This document shows positions 48,079-56,575 of a DNA stretch of 64,000 nucleotides, one piece after another. The stretch is from NCBI RefSeq assembly GCF_017301615.1, contig NZ_CP059066.1, positions 951,001 to 1,015,000 on the forward strand, in the 5' to 3' direction. The translations under genes and the position numbers were made by a program. The notes below the pieces were generated by a model. It saw nothing but the letters and a program-made list of their open reading frames with translations, ran no database searches and was not told where the DNA came from. The DNA comes from Koleobacter methoxysyntrophicus (GTDB lineage Bacteria; Bacillota; Thermosediminibacteria; Koleobacterales; Koleobacteraceae). Positions within the stretch are counted from its first letter, which is position 1; each line of letters begins with the position of its first letter.

Positions 48079-48129
48079 TGTTTTTGTAATCAGCTAAATA
48101 AAAGAAAAGTCAAAGAAAGGCGGGGTAAA

Positions 48130-48636
48130 ATGAAGAAAAGTGTACCGATACAATTAGCCCTCCTGGGCCTTTTATCAGCAGGCGTAGTTATTGCAACTAC
48201 TGTTTTCCGCTTCCCTGTTCCCAATTCAAACCTCTATGGCTTTAATCTGGGTGAAGCGGTAATCTACATTATTGCTCTTTTGTTCGGGGGATGGCCTGCC
48301 GCAATCGTCGGTGGGATAGGATCTGCCCTATCGGATGTCATCGGGGGTTATCCAGCATGGGCTCCCATAACCTTCGTTATTAAGGGCTCGGAAGGTTTTG
48401 TTGTAGGCTATATCTCTAAAAGAAGCGGATTTAAAAAAGATTTCCTTGCAGTATTCTGCGGAGCGGTTATAATGGTTATAGGATACACTGTTTCTGCAGG
48501 AATCCTTTACGGCATAGGTGCAGTGCCTGTCGAATTTATAGGGGATGTGCTCCAGACTGCAATAGGCGGGTTAATAGCAATACCTATCGCAAGAAGTTTA
48601 AGAAAGACACTGAAAGACCATTATAGTTACTTCTAA
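48130..48636 (+). CDS. ECF transporter S component
   Basis: A 168-residue membrane protein with about five or six hydrophobic segments (residues 8-27, 42-66, 68-84, 110-135, 140-160). Seen: FGLGEAVIYI-like NLGEAVIYIIALLFGGWPAAIVGGIGSALSDVIGGYPAW, typical of S components of energy-coupling factor vitamin transporters, and FVIKGSEGFVVGYI. The ATG has a GGCGGGG site; the frame extends upstream through the promoter and is not used. The vitamin cannot be told from sequence. Confidence 0.85.
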   Translation: MKKSVPIQLALLGLLSAGVVIATTVFRFPVPNSNLYGFNLGEAVIYIIALLFGGWPAAIVGGIGSALSDVIGGYPAWAPITFVIKGSEGFVVGYISKRSGFKKDFLAVFCGAVIMVIGYTVSAGILYGIGAVPVEFIGDVLQTAIGGLIAIPIARSLRKTLKDHYSYF

Positions 48637-48718
48637 AAAATCAAAAGGACAGGATATTTTCTATTTTTTCTCAACTGAAAGCCCATTTCAATTACTTTTT
48701 AAAAAGGATGTGGTAGCT

Positions 48719-49699
48719 TTGAAGCCGGGAAAAGTGCCTCCTGAGATCCTGGAAAAGAGTATTTTCCCTTTTCTGGGAACAAAGAGACCTGAAGTCCTGG
48801 TCCATTCAAAAATAGGTGAAGACTGCAGTGTTATCGATTTCGGTGAATACGTTTGTGTCCTTTCTACAGACCCAATAACCGGAGCCGATAAGGAAATTGG
48901 CCGCCTGGCCGTCCATATCTCGTGCAATGACCTGGCCGCCAACGGGGCAGAACCTATAGGAATAATGGTAACCATCCTGTTCCCTGACGGAACGGAAGAA
49001 GATAAGATCAAAGGGGTCATGGAACAGATTCACAATACGGCCCTGGAAATAAATGCAGAAGTCTTGGGAGGGCACACGGAAATAACTTCATCCGTGTCCC
49101 GGATAGTAGTTTCGGCTACGGCTATCGGCAGGGCTCTGAAAAGGGAATATGTTACAAGCTCCGGGGCCCGGGCGGGAGATGATGTAATCCTGACAAAAAA
49201 AGCCGGCCTGGAAGGCACCGCTATTATTGCTTCCGATTTTGAAGAATTCCTTAAAGGCAAAATGTCCCCTGAGGAAATCGAAAGGGCAAAGGGATTCATA
49301 AATTACATAAGCGTGATACCCGAAGGCAGGATCGGGGCCAAAAACGGAGCTACGGCCATGCACGATGTAACAGAAGGCGGGGTCCTGGGGGCAGCATATG
49401 AAATAGCCCTTGCATCCAAAGTCGGAATCACCCTCCGGGAAGACAGGATTCCCGTTCACCCCGAAACCTTAAAAATCTGTCAGATCTTTAACTTAAACCC
49501 CCTAGGGCTCATATCAAGCGGTTCCATGCTGATTACAGCCCCCGACGGTAACAGGATAATCTCTGCTTTAAAAGAGGCCGGAATAGAGGGTACAATTATA
49601 GGTAAGGTTACAGAAGAAGGGTTCAGGATAGTAGATAAAGAGGGGAAGGAAAGGCCGTTTACACCTCCGGAAAGGGATGAACTTTATAAGATTTTATAA
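48719..49699 (+). CDS. AIR synthase-related protein (PurM/HypE-like ATP-binding fold)
   Basis: A 326-residue protein of the PurM/HypE/SelD fold. Seen: IGEDCSVIDFG, STDPITGADKEIGRLAVHISCNDLAANGAEPIG in short blocks, GGHTEIT, and AMHDVTEGGVLGAAYEIA. Similar proteins occur alone in Clostridia and are usually called AIR synthase family; a role in hydrogenase maturation (HypE) is less likely without hyp neighbours. TTG is chosen because AAGGA lies ten bases upstream; a GTG three codons earlier is too close to it. Confidence 0.82.
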   Translation: MKPGKVPPEILEKSIFPFLGTKRPEVLVHSKIGEDCSVIDFGEYVCVLSTDPITGADKEIGRLAVHISCNDLAANGAEPIGIMVTILFPDGTEEDKIKGVMEQIHNTALEINAEVLGGHTEITSSVSRIVVSATAIGRALKREYVTSSGARAGDDVILTKKAGLEGTAIIASDFEEFLKGKMSPEEIERAKGFINYISVIPEGRIGAKNGATAMHDVTEGGVLGAAYEIALASKVGITLREDRIPVHPETLKICQIFNLNPLGLISSGSMLITAPDGNRIISALKEAGIEGTIIGKVTEEGFRIVDKEGKERPFTPPERDELYKIL

Positions 49700-49721
49700 A
49701 AATATCAAAATAAATGTATAA

Positions 49722-49770
49722 AACCTCCTCTATCTGGTTATCCTGTAAATGTAACTCAGTAGAGGAGGTT
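49722..49770 (+). promoter_or_regulatory. Hairpin sequestering the Shine-Dalgarno of the 64-codon gene
   Basis: AACCTCCTCTA (49722-49732) pairs with TAGAGGAGGTT (49760-49770); the stem continues as CTG/CAG and GTTA/TAAC with two single-base bulges around an 11-base loop (about 18 pairs). The GGAGG ribosome site is buried in the 3' arm, 7 bases before the ATG. Confidence 0.75.
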
Positions 49771-49777
49771 AGAGCTT

Positions 49778-49972
49778 ATGGGGGACATTGATATTATTGC
49801 TCAACTTGCTGACTTAAAGGAAATCGATTACAGAAACACCCTGGCTATAGCCAGTATCATCGAAATACTGATCGAAAAGGGAATAATCAAAAGGCAGGAT
49901 ATCGCTTTAAAGGCCAGGGAATTAGAAAATATGACCATAAGTGAAATCCGTAAATTGAGGGCAAGCAGGTAA
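49778..49972 (+). CDS. Small conserved-looking helical protein, unknown function
   Basis: A 64-residue protein, MGDIDIIAQLADLKEIDY at its start, predicted nearly all helical, with a hydrophobic middle (LAIASIIEILIEKGII) and a basic end (EIRKLRASR). A strong GGAGG precedes the ATG but lies within a long hairpin, and a perfect terminator overlaps the stop. I do not recognise the family. The tight expression signals are the main evidence that it is real. Confidence 0.72.
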   Translation: MGDIDIIAQLADLKEIDYRNTLAIASIIEILIEKGIIKRQDIALKARELENMTISEIRKLRASR

Positions 49973-49987
49973 TTACCTGCTTTTTTT
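49964..49987 (+). terminator. Terminator of the 64-codon gene
   Basis: AGCAGGTA / TACCTGCT palindrome followed by seven T; it overlaps the stop codon. Confidence 0.88.
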
Positions 49988-49996
49988 GTAAAGAAT

Positions 49997-50024
49997 AAAG
50001 GGAATAGGCACCTATTCCCTTTTT
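49997..50024. terminator. Bidirectional terminator before the class III aminotransferase end
   Basis: AAAGGGAATAG / CTATTCCCTTT with a four-base loop and T-runs; ends the kam operon on the minus strand. Confidence 0.85.
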
Positions 50025-50079
50025 CCTCTTCTATTAACCTGTTATTTCCCATTTCCCCTCCGGGTCTAATCTGCCCGTT

Positions 50080-51408
50080 TTACAAAAGCTCCTTTTCCAC
50101 CTCACCGATAACCTTATCAAGGATGCCCACCAGCTCCTTCATCTCCTCCTCATTAATAACAAGGGGCGGTGTAACAAGGATAGCATCACCCAGAGCCCCG
50201 TTTATTGCCCCCTTAGATGCATACACAATCAAGCCGTTTGCAAACGAATAATTAACCACCTTTTCCGTTACCCCTGCTTTAGCATCGAAGAAAGTTCCTG
50301 TTTTGGGATTGATGAAATCAATGCCCAGCATAAGGCCCTTGCCCCGAACCTCGCCCATTAGTGGGTGCTTCTCCTTCAGTTTCTTAAATTCCGCAAGGAG
50401 GAATTCGCCCTTAACCCTGGAAGCCTCAACCAGGTTATTGTCCTTGATATATTTTACTACACTGTAACCTACAGCCGTTGCCAGGGGGTTACCGCTTAAG
50501 GTATGGCCTGCTGCAAAGGTCCCCAGACCTTCCTTCAGGGTATTATATACCTTGTCAGATACCGTTATCCCTGAAAGGGGGACATACCCTCCACTTACAC
50601 CCTTGCCGAAGCAGATTATATCGGGTTCTACGCCCCAGTGTTCCACACCGAAGTTTCTGCCGGTTCTGCCGAACCCCGTTATTACCTCATCGGCGATCAT
50701 TAAGACATCGTATTTATCACAGATCTCCCTGATTATTTTATTGTACTCCGGCGGCGGGTATATGGCTGCCCCCGATGCCCCGATCATTGGTTCGAAGATA
50801 AAGGCGGATACATATTTGGGTGTTAACTGGAGTATGATATCCTCAAGCTGCCTTGCACAGTATACATCACATTCGGGATAGGTTTTTTTGAATACACAGT
50901 GGGCACAGTAAGGCGGCTGGAGCATTGGGAACTTATGGAGTATGGGCTCATAGCGCATACGCCTCCTGATGTTACCCGACATGGAAAGTGCGCCCAGTGT
51001 AATACCGTGGTAGCTGGTCTGCCTTGATATTATCCAGTATTTTGTGTCTTCGCCCCTGCTCAACCAGTATTTCCTGGCCATTTTAAAGGCCAGCTCCGTC
51101 GCCTCGGAACCGCTGTTGGAATAGAAGGACCAGTTCAGTGAACCGGGTGCCATCTCGGCGATGGCTGCCGACAGCTTCTGTGCAGGTTCACTGGTAAACT
51201 GGAACCTGTATGCAAAACATACTTTTTCTGCCTGTTCTTTCATGGCCTGGATGACCTCGGGAACGGCATGACCTATGCTGGCGGTCATGGCCCCTGAACA
51301 GCCGTCTAAATACCTTTTCCCTTCTTTGTCGTAAAGGTAAACCCCTTTACCGTAGTCTACTACCGGCATCTTCTTCTTTAAGCTGGGGTGAATGGTATAA
51401 TCCTTCAT
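50080..51408 (-). CDS. Class III aminotransferase, last gene of the lysine operon
   Basis: A 442-residue PLP aminotransferase. Seen: YLDGCSGAMTASIGHA, FYSNSGSEATELAFKMAR, the PLP-Asp motif ADEVITGFGRTG, and the PLP-Lys block CFGKGVSGGYVPLSG. An insertion near residue 170 has four cysteines (YCAHC, ECDVYC). It is 32 bases downstream of kce. In the classical pathway kal, a 3-aminobutyryl-CoA ammonia lyase, is expected near here and is absent, so this enzyme may handle an amino intermediate; that is inference. Confidence 0.88.
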   Translation of the reverse strand: MKDYTIHPSLKKKMPVVDYGKGVYLYDKEGKRYLDGCSGAMTASIGHAVPEVIQAMKEQAEKVCFAYRFQFTSEPAQKLSAAIAEMAPGSLNWSFYSNSGSEATELAFKMARKYWLSRGEDTKYWIISRQTSYHGITLGALSMSGNIRRRMRYEPILHKFPMLQPPYCAHCVFKKTYPECDVYCARQLEDIILQLTPKYVSAFIFEPMIGASGAAIYPPPEYNKIIREICDKYDVLMIADEVITGFGRTGRNFGVEHWGVEPDIICFGKGVSGGYVPLSGITVSDKVYNTLKEGLGTFAAGHTLSGNPLATAVGYSVVKYIKDNNLVEASRVKGEFLLAEFKKLKEKHPLMGEVRGKGLMLGIDFINPKTGTFFDAKAGVTEKVVNYSFANGLIVYASKGAINGALGDAILVTPPLVINEEEMKELVGILDKVIGEVEKELL

Positions 51409-51440
51409 GTTAATACCCTCCTTAGATTTTTAACTCTTCC

Positions 51441-52259
51441 TTACCTTTTCTTTATTCCGAGGATCTCCCTGGCTTCATCGGGGGTTGCAACCTCCCGCCC
51501 GAACTCCCCTGCAAGCCTTACTATCCTCTCTACCAGCTGGGCATTGCTCTCTGCCAGCTCCCCTTTTTTGTAGTATATGTTGTCTTCGAATCCAACCCTT
51601 ACATGGCCGCCCATTATTATCGCCATGGCACCCAGGGTAAGCTCATACCTGCCTATACCTGCAACGGTCCATGTTGAACCCGCTGGAATGCTTTCTACCA
51701 GATATACAAGGTCCCTGGGTTCTCCCGGTATACCCCCGGGAACACCCATTACGAAGTCGAAGTGCAGGGGCATCTGTATCAGGCCTTTTTTTACTAACGC
51801 TAGTGCGTTTTTTATCATGCCTGCTTCGAATACTTCTATTTCGGGTTTTACTCCGTTTTCTTTCATCTTCTGTGCAAAATGTTCGATATATTCAGGGGGA
51901 TTCAGGAATACTCCGTCTCCGAAATTTACTGTACCGGTAGTAAGGGTGGCCATTTCGGGCTTTAGTGAAATGGGGGCTATCCTCTCTTCGGCTGTCATCC
52001 CTACTGCTCCACCCGTGGAGACCTGGATGATGGCTCTGCATTTTTTCTGTATTAGGGATATGGTCTGCCTGAATGTTTCTACTGATTGGGTCGGCCTGCC
52101 GTCTCTGTCCCGCACGTGAAGGTGGATTATTGATGCACCCGCCTGTTCTGCTTCATATGCCGCATCTGCTATCTCCTGAGGGGTTACCGGCAGGTTGGGG
52201 TTATGCTCTTTGGTCGTCTCCGCACCTGTCAGGGCTGCCGTGATTATGAGTTTTTCCAC
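51441..52259 (-). CDS. kce: 3-keto-5-aminohexanoate cleavage enzyme
   Basis: A 272-residue TIM-barrel enzyme (BKACE family) that condenses 3-keto-5-aminohexanoate with acetyl-CoA to give acetoacetate and 3-aminobutyryl-CoA. Seen: IITAALTGAETTKEHN, IIHLHVRDRDGRPTQS (zinc His pair), and GMPLHFDFVMGVPGG-like segments with conserved residues. GTG chosen with GGGAGGTG well spaced; it gives the family start MEKLIITAALTGAE. Confidence 0.93.
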   Translation of the reverse strand: MEKLIITAALTGAETTKEHNPNLPVTPQEIADAAYEAEQAGASIIHLHVRDRDGRPTQSVETFRQTISLIQKKCRAIIQVSTGGAVGMTAEERIAPISLKPEMATLTTGTVNFGDGVFLNPPEYIEHFAQKMKENGVKPEIEVFEAGMIKNALALVKKGLIQMPLHFDFVMGVPGGIPGEPRDLVYLVESIPAGSTWTVAGIGRYELTLGAMAIIMGGHVRVGFEDNIYYKKGELAESNAQLVERIVRLAGEFGREVATPDEAREILGIKKR

Positions 52260-52300
52260 TCTGTTCACCTCCCAAGGCTGAATTTTACATTTTACTCTTT

Positions 52301-53050
52301 TTACAATCTGCCTTCCCTTCTGGCAATCTCCTGAACTAAAAATGACGCTACATCTGGCGCCAGGGTCCCCGGCCCAAAGCCCGCATCATAACCCAGCTCT
52401 ATTGCCAGCTCATGGGTAATGCGCGGCCCGCCGCATACAAGAACCACCTTATCCCTGATCCCTTCAGCCTCCAGAAGCTCTACTAAATTGGTGAGGTTGG
52501 TAATATGAACGTTCTTCTGGGTAACCACCTGGGATACAAGAATCGCATCGGCCTTTAACTCTATGGCCTTTGCCACCAGTTCTTCATTGGGGACCTGACT
52601 GCCCAAGTTATAGGCATTTATTTCAGGATACCTCTCAAGGCCGTACTCTCCTGCATAGCCCTTCATATTCATTATAGCATCTATTCCGACGGTATGGGCA
52701 TCGGTTCCCGTGCAGGCAGCCACTACCGTTATCTTCCTGCCCAGCTTTTCCCTTATAAATTGATTTATTTCATAAAAATCCATTTTCCGGGTTATGACTT
52801 TAGGTACCTGTATGGATGTAAAATCCACCGAGTGGGTGCATTTGCCGTAAACAATGAAAAAGGTGAAATCTACCCCCAGGTCTTCCATGTATACAACAGA
52901 CGGTTCATCAATGCCCATTTTCTTAACCAGCTGCCTTGCCGCTTCCACAGCTTCTTCACCTTTAGGAACCGGAAGGGTGAAACTGAGCTGCACGGCGCCG
53001 TCATTTAATGTATCACCATAGGGCTTAATGCTTGTAAAATCAATATTCAT
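52301..53050 (-). CDS. kamE: Lysine 5,6-aminomutase, beta subunit
   Basis: A 249-residue cobalamin-binding subunit. Seen: the B12 motif TDAHTVGIDAIMNMKG and a C-terminal VVLVCGGPRITHELAIELGYDAGFGPG typical of adenosylcobalamin domains. It works with KamD and PLP to turn beta-lysine into 3,5-diaminohexanoate. ATG overlaps the kamD stop by four bases. Confidence 0.95.
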   Translation of the reverse strand: MNIDFTSIKPYGDTLNDGAVQLSFTLPVPKGEEAVEAARQLVKKMGIDEPSVVYMEDLGVDFTFFIVYGKCTHSVDFTSIQVPKVITRKMDFYEINQFIREKLGRKITVVAACTGTDAHTVGIDAIMNMKGYAGEYGLERYPEINAYNLGSQVPNEELVAKAIELKADAILVSQVVTQKNVHITNLTNLVELLEAEGIRDKVVLVCGGPRITHELAIELGYDAGFGPGTLAPDVASFLVQEIARREGRL

Positions 53051-54609
53051 CTGACCTCACCCCGATTCATAAAAATCTCATAGAAGGGGTTGTAATAATT
53101 CTCATCCTTCCTAATAACCCCGTTCCTTCCTTTTCCGCCGTTCCGGGATCTTTTTATGTCGGCAAACATCCCCCGCTCAATGGCGGCAACCAGCCCGATC
53201 TCCTTTATTTCCTCCAGCATTTTACATGCCTCAGCCAGAACCGTCTGGGCCCTTTTCTGGATGACTCCCCCTTTTTTGAAGGTTATTTCATCCCCCAGGT
53301 GGCGGGCATTGTTGAAGATATATTTGGCGTTCTGGATGCTCAGGAATCTGTCATGCATAAAAGGGGTATGGATAGCTTCCGTCAGCATCCCTAAAAGCTG
53401 TATACCCTGCCCGGTCATAACGGAAACCAGATTAAACATGGCATCCATCAGGTGGCCTTTGAATATATTTCCGGACATATATTTGGTTGGCGGCATGTAC
53501 TTAAGCGGTGCCCTGGGGAATATCTCCCTGGCCATCTGGGCCTGAGCAAGTTCGTAAAGGAATCCATCCTCCATATCGGGGTTCATCTCAAAGGCATGGC
53601 CCAGCCCCATCTGCTCCTCCGGGAGCCCCGATTTCAATGCCAGCTGCTCGTTGATCAACTGGGAAGCCAGCACGGTATGGGCTTCTTCATATGCATCGGC
53701 CGTTGTAAGGTAGTTATCTTCCCCGGTGTTGATAACTATCCCGGCATATGCGTTAATCATCCGTGAAAAATGCTGGTCTACGAAGGTCCGCTCCATATTA
53801 ATGTCCCTGAAGAGTATGCCGTACATAGCATCATTGAGCATCATATCAAGGCGTTCCATGGCACCCATTGCTGCGATTTCAGGCATGCACAAACCGGAAC
53901 AGTAGTTAACCAGCTGAATATAACGCCCTATCTCCCTGCCCACTTCATCTAGGGCCTTTCTCATTATCCTGAAATTTTCCTGGGTAGCATATGTCCCGCC
54001 GAAACCTTCAGTAGTAGGGCCGTACGGCACATAATCGAGAAGGCTCTGACCCGTAGTCCTTATAACGGCAATTATGTCTGCTCCCTGTTTAGCTGCGGCT
54101 TTAGCCTGGATAACATCTTCATATATGTTGCCGGTAGCCACAATGACATAGAGGAAGGGGTTTATGTTCAGCCCCAGTTCTCGCATGAGCCGTTCGCGTT
54201 CCGCCCTGCGCTCCTTGATATAATCGGCCATCTTTACGGCCAGATTATCTATGGCCCCCTTAATCGCTTCAGGGTCCTGGGCCGGAACCTCCAAAAGGTT
54301 TAGATTGCCCCTGCCTACCTCTTCGGCGATTTCCTGAGGCGAATAATTGTAATAAACCATGGCATTTCCTATCCAGTAGGCAATCCCCCTCGCCAGTTCT
54401 CCTCCCTTAAAAACCTGATCTACCACTACATTGGGCAGCGGGACATCGGAAGGATCCACACCATCAATACCCAATAGCCTTGCCACTGTGCGTTCAATGG
54501 CGGTTGTAGTATGGGCATTGATATGGCCCTGAAGTTCTTCTGCGATATGTCTTGCAGCACATCTGGCCCTGTCTATCATATTCCTGTCCAGATTAAGCTT
54601 TCCCTCCAT
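53047..54609 (-). CDS. kamD: Lysine 5,6-aminomutase, alpha subunit
   Basis: A 520-residue catalytic subunit with a TIM-barrel core. Seen: ARCAARHIAEELQGHINAHTTTAIERTVARLLG in short blocks, NVVVDQVFKGGELARGIAYW, and VIRTTGQSLLDYVPYG. Starts 17 bases before the end of kamC, with GAGGTG upstream of ATG. KamA (lysine 2,3-aminomutase) is not in the window. Confidence 0.95.
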   Translation of the reverse strand: MEGKLNLDRNMIDRARCAARHIAEELQGHINAHTTTAIERTVARLLGIDGVDPSDVPLPNVVVDQVFKGGELARGIAYWIGNAMVYYNYSPQEIAEEVGRGNLNLLEVPAQDPEAIKGAIDNLAVKMADYIKERRAERERLMRELGLNINPFLYVIVATGNIYEDVIQAKAAAKQGADIIAVIRTTGQSLLDYVPYGPTTEGFGGTYATQENFRIMRKALDEVGREIGRYIQLVNYCSGLCMPEIAAMGAMERLDMMLNDAMYGILFRDINMERTFVDQHFSRMINAYAGIVINTGEDNYLTTADAYEEAHTVLASQLINEQLALKSGLPEEQMGLGHAFEMNPDMEDGFLYELAQAQMAREIFPRAPLKYMPPTKYMSGNIFKGHLMDAMFNLVSVMTGQGIQLLGMLTEAIHTPFMHDRFLSIQNAKYIFNNARHLGDEITFKKGGVIQKRAQTVLAEACKMLEEIKEIGLVAAIERGMFADIKRSRNGGKGRNGVIRKDENYYNPFYEIFMNRGEVR

Positions 54610-56257
54610 TTTTCATGCACCTCTCTCTCACGTATATAATAAGATATTCTTCAGCCCTTTTCAGGATCTCCTCATCAAACCCCATAAGTCGCGCTACCTT
54701 AATAGCATCCCTGGGAGGCGGGTTTTCGCTTCTTACCTCTTCCAGGCGATAGTCCATTAAGGAATTCAAGGCTTCGACCCCCAGGACCCCTTTCCCGCTC
54801 ACACGGCTTTTTATTGCCGAAATATCCGCGTTCATCAACCCTCTAACCCGGAGGTGAACGATACCCGGGACCCTGGATAATTCGTGGAAATGGGTTGTAA
54901 TAACGGTTATGGACCTGTTTTTCAGGAACGTCTCTATTATCGATGACGCTATGGCTATTCCTTCCGGGGGATTGGTACCCCTGGCCAGCTCATCAATAAG
55001 GATCAAACCTGATTCGTCCTTTCTTTTTATAATCTCACCTATGGATTTGATTTCGGCCCCGAAGGCACTTAAACCCTCTGTAAGGGACTCCCCGTTGCTG
55101 GCAGAGTAAAAAACAAAACTCCTTAAAGAAAACGCCATCCTGTCTGCGGGAACCAAAAGCCCGAACTGGGCCATGGCCGTAAGCAAGCCTACCATTTTCA
55201 GGGCTGCGGTCTTCCCTCCCATATTCACCCCTGTGATAAGGGTTACGGGGTTGTGCAGGTCTATATCGATAGGGGTATATTTTAGCTCCTTTTTCCTGAG
55301 GTTTTCTTCGATGAGGGGATGTCTTCCTCCTGAAATAGATATCCTTTGGTCATAATGAATAACGGGCTTTATACCTTTTACGGATGCCCCCAGCCTCGCT
55401 TTGGCAAACAGCAGGTCTATAATCCCGATGTTATCGCAGTTTTCTGTTAATACGGCATAAAATCGGGCAATCTCTCCCGTCAACCTTTTCCTGACATTGT
55501 ATTCTTCTTCCTCTTCCCGGGCCCTTAAATCCATAAGTTTATTTTCAAGTTCGGTTATCAGGTTGGTAGGTCTGGGGCTGAATACTACCGAGGAGAAATT
55601 CTCTCTCACATATACAAGCAGGGGAGATTCCTTCATCTTGTTTATTAACCACTCTGTATCTCCCTTCTGAACCACGATTTCCCCTCTGGGATTTATCTTA
55701 TAGCCGAAGGCTTCTTTAATCCTTTTATGCAGGCAAAACCTCTCTTCCTTTAATTTCTTCTCAATCTCCTTCTTCTGGTTTCTCAACCATTCTAACCGTC
55801 TGGAATAACTGCTTTCTATATAAAAACCTCGTCTTCCACCCCCGTCGGGGTCTAAAAGGTCCTCCAGCTCTTTTATCGGTTTTAATGAAATATCAAGATT
55901 CAATTTTTGTAAATAGGAATCCAGCTTTTTTACATGGAATAGGAAGCTCTTTATCTCAAAAAACTCAACAACATCCAGGGCAATTTCGGAAACAGCCCTC
56001 TTTAAAGAACCCCTTATATCCTTAACCTGTGAAATAATAGATTCTATCTCTCTAAAGGCACTTCTGTTGTTCTGCATTATATCACAGCAGTAACTCACCC
56101 TCCTGAGTTCCCTTTCCAGCTCCTCTTCCTGCCCGGGCAAAAAGGGTTTCATCCGTGCCTTCTTATCCCTTCCCAGGGAACATAAAGGCTCAATCCGGTT
56201 AAAAATCTCCGAAAGCCCTAGGTCCTTCTGCATGTTTTCCTCTATAAAATCTCTCAT
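54593..56257 (-). CDS. kamC: Lysine 5,6-aminomutase reactivase ATPase KamC (MutS-like)
   Basis: A 554-residue protein with MutS core and ATPase domains but no mismatch-recognition domain. Seen: a helical lever region (about 60-300), Walker A TGVNMGGKTAALKMVG, SNGESLTEGLSAFGAE, and Walker B LILIDELARGTNP. Such proteins in kam operons, with KamB, are proposed to swap inactive B12 on the mutase. ATG follows AAGGGGAG. Not a DNA repair MutS by length and context. Confidence 0.9.
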   Translation of the reverse strand: MRDFIEENMQKDLGLSEIFNRIEPLCSLGRDKKARMKPFLPGQEEELERELRRVSYCCDIMQNNRSAFREIESIISQVKDIRGSLKRAVSEIALDVVEFFEIKSFLFHVKKLDSYLQKLNLDISLKPIKELEDLLDPDGGGRRGFYIESSYSRRLEWLRNQKKEIEKKLKEERFCLHKRIKEAFGYKINPRGEIVVQKGDTEWLINKMKESPLLVYVRENFSSVVFSPRPTNLITELENKLMDLRAREEEEEYNVRKRLTGEIARFYAVLTENCDNIGIIDLLFAKARLGASVKGIKPVIHYDQRISISGGRHPLIEENLRKKELKYTPIDIDLHNPVTLITGVNMGGKTAALKMVGLLTAMAQFGLLVPADRMAFSLRSFVFYSASNGESLTEGLSAFGAEIKSIGEIIKRKDESGLILIDELARGTNPPEGIAIASSIIETFLKNRSITVITTHFHELSRVPGIVHLRVRGLMNADISAIKSRVSGKGVLGVEALNSLMDYRLEEVRSENPPPRDAIKVARLMGFDEEILKRAEEYLIIYVRERCMKNGGKA

Positions 56258-56575
56258 TAATGGATCTCCCCTTTAGTCTCCCAACCCTTAACCTCGAACC
56301 TCTAACGTCCAACTTCTAACTAACTTCCAACTTCCAGCTTCCAACCTCTAACTTACCTCCAACTTCAAACCTTCAAGCTCTAACCTTCTAATTCCCAACC
56401 CCAGCTCCCAACCTCTAACCTCCGGCTTTAAATCTCCAACTTCTGACCAACTCCGAACCTTCTAATTTCCAACTTTTAACCAACCTCTAACTTCCAACTT
56501 CTAACCTCTAATTAGCCTCCAACTTCTAACCTCTAATTTCCAACCTCTAGCTTCTAGCTTCTAGCTTCTAGAACG
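56258..56575. repeat. Degenerate heptamer repeat between kamB and kamC
   Basis: About 300 bases of near-tandem 7-mers. On the minus strand the units are GTTAGAA, GTTAGAG, GTTGGAA, GTTGGAG and GCTAGAA, with three or four perfect GCTAGAA/G copies at the kamB end, where they form the last codons and stop. No gene. Both flanking genes stay in the same operon orientation. Confidence 0.88.

Noticed and set aside
48079..48129. Riboswitch in front of the ECF S component
   Set aside because: The transcribed leader is only about 45 bases, too short.
54593..56257. DNA repair MutS/MutS2
   Set aside because: The length, the missing mismatch-binding and Smr domains, and the location between kamB and kamD indicate KamC.
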